From contig JABAAE010000009.1 of assembly GCA_014238905.1 (NCBI GenBank), positions 62,001-126,000 of the forward strand: DNA of 64,000 nt. The letters run 5' to 3'. Numbering within the stretch: position 1 is the first letter of the stretch; each line of letters starts with the position of its first letter. Positions 57,840 through 64,000 of the stretch are shown here, in pieces. The notes beneath the pieces are model-generated. The model ran no database searches, was not told where the DNA came from, and saw only the letters and a list, made by a program, of their open reading frames with translations. The DNA comes from Planctomycetota bacterium. GTDB lineage: Bacteria > Planctomycetota > Planctomycetia > Pirellulales > Pirellulaceae. Position numbers and translations under genes: made by a program.

Positions 57840-59741
57840 ATGAAATCCCCAATCACTAATCCATTCATTCCTGTTATCTTTTTTGCGCTGACGTCCATCA
57901 CCGCCGCTCAAAGTGTGCCAAATATCGTGTACATCATGTCGGACGAATTGGCGTATTACGAAGTCGGCTACAACGGCGCGAGCAAACTTCGAACGCCAAG
58001 GATTGATCAAATGGCACGTGAGGGTTTGATCTTCACTAATGCTCTGGCTGGGGCACCGGTATGTGCCCCGCTTCGCGCGAGCCTGATGACGGGAAAACAT
58101 ATGGGTCACTGCTCCGTCCGGGCCAACGATGGAGGCACACCGCTTCGGGCGGGAGAAGCGACCATCGCCTCGATGCTCAAAAGTAAGGGATATGCTACCG
58201 GAGGATTTGGAAAGTGGGGCGCAGGCGGGCGTGACTCAACCGGCGTCCCGGAAGCCCATGGATTTGATGTATTCTACGGGTATTACGATCAGGTTCACGC
58301 ACATTCGTTTTACCCTCCCTACCTGATCCGTAACAGCGAAGAAATCATTCTCGATGGCAACCGCGGTGGGCGTTCCGGGAAGACCTATTCACACTACAAG
58401 ATCATCGAAGAAGGACTACAGTTCATTCGGGACAACAAAGACCGACCCTTTTTTTGCTACCTACCTATTACACCGCCCCACGGCATGTACGATATCCCGG
58501 ATACTGACCCAGCCTGGAATTTTTTCAAAGACAAAAAAGGGTGGCCGGAAGAAGCTAAACGATATGCGGCAATGGTCAGTATGGTCGATCGCAACGTTGG
58601 TGAAGTTTTAGATCTTTTGACTGACTTGAAACTTGACGAAAACACAATCGTATTTTTCGCTGGTGATAATGGTGGGCAAGACCGTTTCCGAACGCCAACA
58701 CATCCTCGAGGTTTCTTTGGTCCCAACGTGAATCCGGTGACAGGCGTGGAGTTCCGCGGCGGCAAAGGTAACCTTTTTGAAGGTGGGCTGAAAATTCCGT
58801 CGATTGTCCGATGGCCCAAAAAAATCAAGGCGGGACAAACATCGGATTTAATTTGGTATCATCCCGACCTTTTCCCAACTCTGGCAGAATTAGTCGCCTC
58901 ACCGGTTCCGGCGGATCTGGATGGAATCAGCATCCTCCCCACAATCCTCGGAGAAAACACCGATCGAAAACAAATTAAACGCGAAATGCTTTATTGGGAA
59001 TTTGGTAACCAAATCGCAGTAAGAAACGAAAAATGGAAAGCCGTTAAAGCGGGCAAGAATCCGGCTTGGGCCCTTTACGACCTTAACACAGATATCAGCG
59101 AGACGACGGATCTGTCAGACAGCCATCCTGAACGGCTCGCACGACTCAAAAAATTTGCCAAGGAGTCACATAGCCCGGTTCAGGCTGGCACCTATTCAAC
59201 ACGCGTCCGACATGAAAAAGATCGTCGGGCAAAATGGGGCGATACAAAGCCACCCGCTCCAAAATTGAAGAAAACCGCCAACTGGAACCGAAAAGGCCTG
59301 ATTGATAAAGAGTCAATCAAAATAATTTCCGCAAGCAGCCAAAACATTAACAACGGCAAACTGGCTACGATGGCTTTCGATAGCGATCCACACACTTGGT
59401 GGCATTCCAAATGGGACATCGACACCTCCAAACAGCCGCACGAGCTGTTAGTCGATTTGGGAAAAAACTGCCGAATCACAGGTATCAGGTATTTGGCGCG
59501 ACAGGATAACAGTTTCAATGGTTCCATTGCAAAATGCGATTTTTACGTCCTGAAAAAACCCGACGACTCAGAGAAACCTCTTTCCCATGAATTCGCCAAA
59601 AACAAGAAAGTCCAGGAATTTAAATTCCCTGAGGTCACAGGGCGATATATCCGCATCCTTCCAAAAACAGAAGTCAACGGCAACGGTTGGGCCTCTGCAG
59701 CAGAATTCGGTTTTATTGGTCAACCCGTTAGCCTGAAATAG
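57840..59741 (+). CDS. Secreted sulfatase with C-terminal F5/8 type C-like domain
   Basis: 633 aa with a signal peptide (KSPITNPFIPVIFFALTSITAA). The sulfatase domain has NIVYIMSDELAYYEVGYNG, where the second metal Asp is Glu, active site CAPLRASLMTGKHMGH with Cys75 as formylglycine precursor, FGKWGAGG, FFAGDNGGQD and FEGGLKIPSIVRWP. The fourth position of CxPxR is Leu rather than the usual Ser or Thr. After about residue 480 a beta-rich domain (AFDSDPHTWWHSKWD, DLGKNCRITGIRYLARQ, GRYIRILPKTEVNGNGWASAAEFGF) matches the discoidin/F5/8C carbohydrate-binding fold, pointing to a polymeric substrate. Confidence 0.93.
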   Translation: MKSPITNPFIPVIFFALTSITAAQSVPNIVYIMSDELAYYEVGYNGASKLRTPRIDQMAREGLIFTNALAGAPVCAPLRASLMTGKHMGHCSVRANDGGTPLRAGEATIASMLKSKGYATGGFGKWGAGGRDSTGVPEAHGFDVFYGYYDQVHAHSFYPPYLIRNSEEIILDGNRGGRSGKTYSHYKIIEEGLQFIRDNKDRPFFCYLPITPPHGMYDIPDTDPAWNFFKDKKGWPEEAKRYAAMVSMVDRNVGEVLDLLTDLKLDENTIVFFAGDNGGQDRFRTPTHPRGFFGPNVNPVTGVEFRGGKGNLFEGGLKIPSIVRWPKKIKAGQTSDLIWYHPDLFPTLAELVASPVPADLDGISILPTILGENTDRKQIKREMLYWEFGNQIAVRNEKWKAVKAGKNPAWALYDLNTDISETTDLSDSHPERLARLKKFAKESHSPVQAGTYSTRVRHEKDRRAKWGDTKPPAPKLKKTANWNRKGLIDKESIKIISASSQNINNGKLATMAFDSDPHTWWHSKWDIDTSKQPHELLVDLGKNCRITGIRYLARQDNSFNGSIAKCDFYVLKKPDDSEKPLSHEFAKNKKVQEFKFPEVTGRYIRILPKTEVNGNGWASAAEFGFIGQPVSLK

Positions 59742-59834
59742 TCATCAGCAACCTCAATTTGTGGATGCCAACCAGCACTTTCGCTTGAGTAAAACTTGCG
59801 CGCCACCAACTTTCTACAGGATGAAGGCAGGTTA

Positions 59835-61331
59835 ATGGATTGTCTAAAACACATCACCCTTCTTGTGTTTATTTCCTGCGTGACGACTCCGGCCGATGCC
59901 ATGGCAATTCAAAGGAAAGTTTTCGAGGCCGCCCTCGACACCCCTGCTATCTCGAAAATCGAACGGCCCAATTTGATTATTATTTTCTGCGACGATCTTG
60001 GATATGGTGATCTCGGCTGCTACGGGTCCACCAACAACAGGACGCCCAATATTGATCGCTTGTCTGATGGAGGAAATCGATTTACCAACTTCTATTCCAG
60101 CAGCCCGGTGTGTACGCCCTCTCGCGCAAGCCTGATGACAGGTTGTTACCCGCGACGTGTCGGCATGCACGAAGATTTCACCGGCCATTGGGTACTGATT
60201 CCTCGGAGCCGTCGCGGATTGAATCCAGCGGAAACGACCATTGCGGAGGTTTTAAAAGCAGAGGGATATAAAACAGCTTGTATCGGCAAATGGCACTTGG
60301 GAGACCAGCCTGAGCATTTACCGACACGTCATGGATTCGATCGTTATTTTGGAATACCGTACTCCAACGATATGCAAAATCGTCAACGGGGCGACCCACC
60401 CTTACCCCTGATAGACCAGGAAAAAGTTATCGCTGCTCCGGTAAATCAGGCCACCCTGACCCAACGGTATACCGAGGAAACGATTCGATTCATTGATGAG
60501 AATCGGGACAATCCGTTTTTCATCTATCTACCTCACACATTTCCACACTTGCCATTATTCGCTTCTAATCGTTTTAAGAACCAAAGCAAGAATGGCAGGT
60601 ATGGCGACACAGTCGAGGAAATTGACTGGTCCACCGGTGAAATCATCAACGCTTTAAAGAAGCGTCGTCTTCGGGAGAAAACCCTTGTTATTTTCACTTC
60701 CGATAACGGTAGCAACGCACGCAACGGAGGCTCCAACCAACCTTTGGCCGGCAGGAAAGGAAGTACGATGGAGGGAGGAATGCGTGTTCCGATGATTGCC
60801 AATTGGCCTGGACAGATCCCTCAAGGAGCGGTCTGCTCGGAACTGGCAACCACGATGGATTTCCTACCGACTTTTAGAGCGTTAGCACGACCAGGCACTG
60901 ACGTGGAATCAGCAACGGACACGTCTTCTAAGCCGATAGACGGGCATAATATCGCCAACCTGCTGATGGCCGATTCGAAGGCCCGGTCTCCTTATCACCA
61001 ACTGCTCTATTATCGTCGTCGACAATTACAGGCTATTCGGATTGGGGATTGGAAATATCATCTTCCTCTGGAAAAAACGTTTCCACATTGGGCTGACGTA
61101 CAACACATGGGAACGCCACGACCTGCCAAACTCATCCATTTGACGACCGACCTGCAGGAAACCAAAGATCTGGCTAAGCTTCGGCCAGACTTGGTGAAGA
61201 AATTCCAACTCGCTGCCAACAAAGCAACCGCCGAATTGGGCAACGAAAACCAAACGGGAAAGCAACAGCGAATCGCTTTGACCCTTCCTGTCGGCAAGCC
61301 ACTTGTATTACAAAATGATGGCACGCAGTAG
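59835..61331 (+). CDS. Secreted sulfatase (arylsulfatase A-like)
   Basis: 498 aa. ATG 59835 opens on a signal peptide (DCLKHITLLVFISCVTTPADA); the frame begins at TTG 59796. Motifs: NLIIIFCDDLGYGDLGCYG, active site CTPSRASLMTGCYPRRVGMH with Cys93 as formylglycine precursor, IGKWHLGDQPEHLPTRHGFD, FFIYLPHTFPH, FTSDNGSNARNGGSN and EGGMRVPMIANWPG. It most resembles the arylsulfatase A subgroup with RVGxH. Located 93 bases after the previous sulfatase, so the two may be co-transcribed. Confidence 0.95.
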   Translation: MDCLKHITLLVFISCVTTPADAMAIQRKVFEAALDTPAISKIERPNLIIIFCDDLGYGDLGCYGSTNNRTPNIDRLSDGGNRFTNFYSSSPVCTPSRASLMTGCYPRRVGMHEDFTGHWVLIPRSRRGLNPAETTIAEVLKAEGYKTACIGKWHLGDQPEHLPTRHGFDRYFGIPYSNDMQNRQRGDPPLPLIDQEKVIAAPVNQATLTQRYTEETIRFIDENRDNPFFIYLPHTFPHLPLFASNRFKNQSKNGRYGDTVEEIDWSTGEIINALKKRRLREKTLVIFTSDNGSNARNGGSNQPLAGRKGSTMEGGMRVPMIANWPGQIPQGAVCSELATTMDFLPTFRALARPGTDVESATDTSSKPIDGHNIANLLMADSKARSPYHQLLYYRRRQLQAIRIGDWKYHLPLEKTFPHWADVQHMGTPRPAKLIHLTTDLQETKDLAKLRPDLVKKFQLAANKATAELGNENQTGKQQRIALTLPVGKPLVLQNDGTQ

Positions 61332-62056
61332 TCCGACATTACACCGGTCGCCCAACGCATCACAATCCGACTTATACCGCTCCCAGTTAACCAATCTTAC
61401 CTTGCAGCGAATAGTTGGGATGATTAATGGAGATAAAATTTGAGCAAGCGGCCAAGTAGAAGTCCGATCGCAATCCTATCTACTATTGGCGGAAAAAAAC
61501 CGGACAAATTTCTTTATGGCTCGCGGCCATCACATCATGAGCGGGGGGGCGATCATCGAGTTTCTTCCACCGGGAAAAATTTTGTGCCTCTGTGCCGAAG
61601 ACCTCTGCCGCCAGGTCTTGGATAATCGACAACATTAAAAAAAATCAGCCGGAATCTGATATAACCGAGGTTGGAAGACATTCTGCTGGAACCTGCTTTA
61701 CAATGAGGATCGGACTTGATCAAAAATACTTGCTAAAACATAGACGTCGACTGTCATATTTTTCGGGTAGGATGCCGGCAGAGATTAAAATGCCGGACAA
61801 AATTCGGAGAAATTTTTTCTACGCAAAAAACCTTCCCAAGTGAAATTCCCTTCCGGTACCGATGTGTTCTACGACAACGACTCCGAATCAACATTTTACG
61901 TTGCCGCTTTCATATTTGACTAAAGAATCATTCTGCAGCAAAATGATTGACCACGCGTTAGCGCCCGCCTCATTCCAAGGAATACAAATGCCTCGATCTG
62001 GTTCCAGCATGCCTCTCTATTGTCGACAACGCCTACAGGGACCAGGTTCATACTCG
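61332..62056. other. Intergenic region upstream of the FGE-like gene
   Basis: About 725 bases. The FGE-like frame extends back to 61862 but reads like non-coding sequence before the signal peptide. Small frames at 61440-61625 and 61592-61843 lack ribosome-binding sites and family resemblance. No RNA gene recognised. Confidence 0.4.
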
Positions 62057-63115
62057 ATGATGCGATTGGGGTTGATCCTATTTTTCACCTCCTACATGAC
62101 GATAGACCTGACGGCACAGGATGACGGCATAGCGCCTGCTGTGCCCAAAGTGGTTGTTGCCGACTCGGAGGCGACGACAGAAGCTGAAATGCGTTCTTAC
62201 CGTGAAAAAATCCGACACTCCAGGGCGAAAATCAAGATGATCCCCATTCCGGGTGGAAAATTCATTATGGGGAGTCCGGACGAGGAGCAAGGCCGAGCAG
62301 ACGACGAAGGTCCCAAACATGAAGTACAGCTTTCTCCGTTTTGGATGTCTGAATGCGAAATCACATGGGATGCGTATGAAATATTTATGCTCAGTACCGA
62401 TCAACTCCGCATTTCAGTTTTGGAAATTGAAACCGATGCACGCGACGATTTGGCAGATGCCATATCCAGACCGACCAAACCCTATACCGATATGACCTTC
62501 GGCATGGGTAAGCGTAATTATCCGGCTTGCTGTATGACTCAACATGCCGCCAGGGTGTTCTGCAAATGGTTGTCCGCAAAAACAGGACGTTACTATCGCC
62601 TGCCAACCGAAGCAGAGTGGGAATACGCCTGTCGGGCAGGTACAAATTCCAGCTATTCATTCGGTTCAGAGGCATCCAAAATTGATGAATACGCCTGGTA
62701 TGTAAAAAACTCAGATGACAAATATCAAAAAGTCAGACAGAAAAAACCGAATCCATGGGGCCTTTATGACATGCACGGCAACGTTGCCGAATGGGTTTTG
62801 GACCAATATTCCGAAACCGGCTACCAGTTACATGAGAAAATCAATCCTCTAAATATCCCTGAAACATTATTCCCGCGCGTCGTGCGGGGGGGGTCTTGGG
62901 AAAACTCTGCCAAGGGATGTCGATCCGCGATCCGTTTCGCTTCTGAAGAAGACTGGAAGGAGCAGGACCCTCAGGAACCCCAAAGTATCTGGTACCACAC
63001 CGAGGCGCTCTGGGTCGGTTTAAGAATTGTTCGCCCCTTGGAAAATCCAACCATCGAGGCTCTGAAAAAAAAATGGGACAAAAGCCTACCAATTCAATTG
63101 GATGTAAAAAAATAG
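62057..63115 (+). CDS. Secreted FGE-sulfatase-fold protein, probably non-catalytic
   Basis: 352 aa. ATG 62057 (or 62060) opens on a signal peptide (MRLGLILFFTSYMTIDLTA). The SUMF1/FGE-sulfatase fold is clear: MIPIPGGKFIMGSPDEEQGRADDE, HEVQLSPFWMSECEITWDAYE, YRLPTEAEWEYACRAGT, PWGLYDMHGNVAEWVLDQ and RVVRGGSWENSAKGCRSAIRF. True formylglycine-generating enzymes carry two redox cysteines in the stretch after RGGSW (as in the human CHRSYC motif); here only one Cys is present, so it is likely non-catalytic. Such proteins are common in planctomycetes, often with unknown binding roles. Although near three sulfatases, it is not expected to activate them. Confidence 0.88.
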   Translation: MMRLGLILFFTSYMTIDLTAQDDGIAPAVPKVVVADSEATTEAEMRSYREKIRHSRAKIKMIPIPGGKFIMGSPDEEQGRADDEGPKHEVQLSPFWMSECEITWDAYEIFMLSTDQLRISVLEIETDARDDLADAISRPTKPYTDMTFGMGKRNYPACCMTQHAARVFCKWLSAKTGRYYRLPTEAEWEYACRAGTNSSYSFGSEASKIDEYAWYVKNSDDKYQKVRQKKPNPWGLYDMHGNVAEWVLDQYSETGYQLHEKINPLNIPETLFPRVVRGGSWENSAKGCRSAIRFASEEDWKEQDPQEPQSIWYHTEALWVGLRIVRPLENPTIEALKKKWDKSLPIQLDVKK

Positions 63116-63207
63116 GCATTTGAACCGTTTCGGTATCATTGCCAAAAAACGTCGCTAAATGAATCTACAACGATGAACCAAACTCAAAAACTTAACAGGG
63201 AGAAATA

Positions 63208-64000
63208 ATGAGTAAAAACAACACTTCGTCGAACCGTCGTGAATTCCTGAAAACAAGTGGATTGATTGCGGCGTCAACTACCGCGATTTCGACCTCGGCA
63301 GCAGCAGCCAAATCATCGGTTCATGTTGCGGAAAACAATACCGTCAACATTGCCTTGATCGGATGTGGTGGCCGCGGGACCGGAGCAGCGATGAACGCGT
63401 TAAGTGTTCAAGGCGGCCCAGTAAAACTGGTCGCCATGGCCGACGCTTTCAAGGACCGCCTCGATACCAGCTATCAGAGTATCAATACCCAGAAACCCGA
63501 CCAGATAGATGTAACCGAAGACCGAAAGTTTATTGGCTTCGATGCTTACAAAAAAGCGATCGACAGTTTAGGCAATGGTGATATCGCCATCTTTACAACG
63601 CCTCCAGCATTTCGATGGGTTCAGTTCAGTTATGCGATAGAAAAAGGCGTCAATGTCTTCATGGAAAAACCGGTTACCGTTGACGGCCCTACAAGCAAAC
63701 GCATGTTTGCCCTCAACGAAAAAGCAAAAGCAAAAAACATGAAAGTCGGTGTCGGGCTGATGTGCCGTCACTGCAAATCGAGACAAGCGGCGGAAGAGAA
63801 GTTCCGCAATGGTGACATCGGAGACATCCTTCTGATTCGCGCTTACAGGATGGCGGGCCCAACGGGATATGCTGCGGTTGAAAATGCACCCGCGGGGATG
63901 AGTGATTTGGAATGGCAAATTCGGCGTTTTCACGGCTTCCTATGGGCAAGCGGTGGAGCAGTCAGTGATTTTTTGATCCACAACATTGATGAAGGTTGTT
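63208..64000 (+). CDS. Gfo/Idh/MocA-family oxidoreductase (5' part, continues beyond window)
   Basis: 264 codons to the end of the window, open throughout. ATG 63208 has a strong ribosome-binding site (AGGGAG). The N terminus is a Tat signal (SSNRREFLKTSGLIAAS, NRREFLK). Then come the NAD(P)-binding Rossmann motif ALIGCGGRGTGA (49-60), VAMADAF and the family motif EKPV (153-156). Secreted planctomycete members of this family carry out NAD(P)-dependent sugar or inositol oxidation-reduction, but with a Tat signal the cofactor is tightly bound. The C-terminal substrate domain is mostly missing here. Confidence 0.92.
   Translation, partial: MSKNNTSSNRREFLKTSGLIAASTTAISTSAAAAKSSVHVAENNTVNIALIGCGGRGTGAAMNALSVQGGPVKLVAMADAFKDRLDTSYQSINTQKPDQIDVTEDRKFIGFDAYKKAIDSLGNGDIAIFTTPPAFRWVQFSYAIEKGVNVFMEKPVTVDGPTSKRMFALNEKAKAKNMKVGVGLMCRHCKSRQAAEEKFRNGDIGDILLIRAYRMAGPTGYAAVENAPAGMSDLEWQIRRFHGFLWASGGAVSDFLIHNIDEGC

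Noticed and set aside
61440..61843. Two small overlapping plus-strand frames upstream of the FGE-like gene
   Set aside because: Different frames, no ribosome-binding site, basic random-like composition.

Overview
The window looks like a chromosome segment from a planctomycete (phylum Planctomycetota). The evidence is family content: three paired genes for DUF1549/DUF1553 proteins with a planctomycete cytochrome c-type heme motif (PSD1) and DUF1501 proteins, four secreted sulfatases, three secreted PQQ-type beta-propellers, a ThuA-like protein, a DUF3500 protein, a Tat-type Gfo/Idh/MocA oxidoreductase and a membrane-anchored Ser/Thr kinase. Base composition is moderate and many genes lack a clear Shine-Dalgarno sequence, so several starts rest on signal peptides or family alignment. 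I saw no rRNA, tRNA, CRISPR array, IS element or prophage.

Layout. 0.2-13 kb: lepA, a beta-propeller with inserted EF-hands, an unrecognised Tat-type protein (minus), a sulfatase, purE-purK, a ThuA-like protein and a heme A synthase (CtaA/COX15). 13-26.5 kb, mostly minus: a beta-propeller, a giant secreted protein of about 2,113 aa, a FabZ-like dehydratase, a beta-helix protein with a regular AGIG/Cys repeat, another beta-propeller and a P-loop NTPase. 26.7-40.3 kb, mostly plus: PSD1-DUF1501, GMC oxidoreductase, EamA transporter, Ser/Thr kinase, DUF3500, a minus-strand thioredoxin-like gene with an in-frame TGA, and an ABC-F ATPase. 40.6-49.8 kb: two PSD1-DUF1501 operons back to back. 49.9-54.6 kb, minus: a small lipoprotein-like gene, an orphan coiled-coil protein, an AlkD-type protein and a pectate-lyase-like beta-helix. 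54.7-64 kb, plus: GNAT, sulfatase, hemerythrin-like protein, two more sulfatases, an FGE-like protein without the catalytic cysteine pair, and the start of a Gfo/Idh/MocA oxidoreductase that runs off the window.

The secreted proteins point to breakdown of (sulfated) polysaccharides outside the cytoplasm. The sulfatases all keep a CxPxR site that must be converted to formylglycine, yet the only FGE-fold protein here looks non-catalytic, so maturation must be encoded elsewhere.

The most notable observation is a 123-codon minus-strand gene (37941-38309). It reads as a membrane-anchored thioredoxin in a single frame except for one TGA exactly where the first cysteine of the CGPC active site belongs (giving UGPC). 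A hairpin fitting bacterial SECIS rules follows the TGA. It is either an undescribed selenoprotein or a gene inactivated by one base change; the selA/selB/selC content of the genome would decide.
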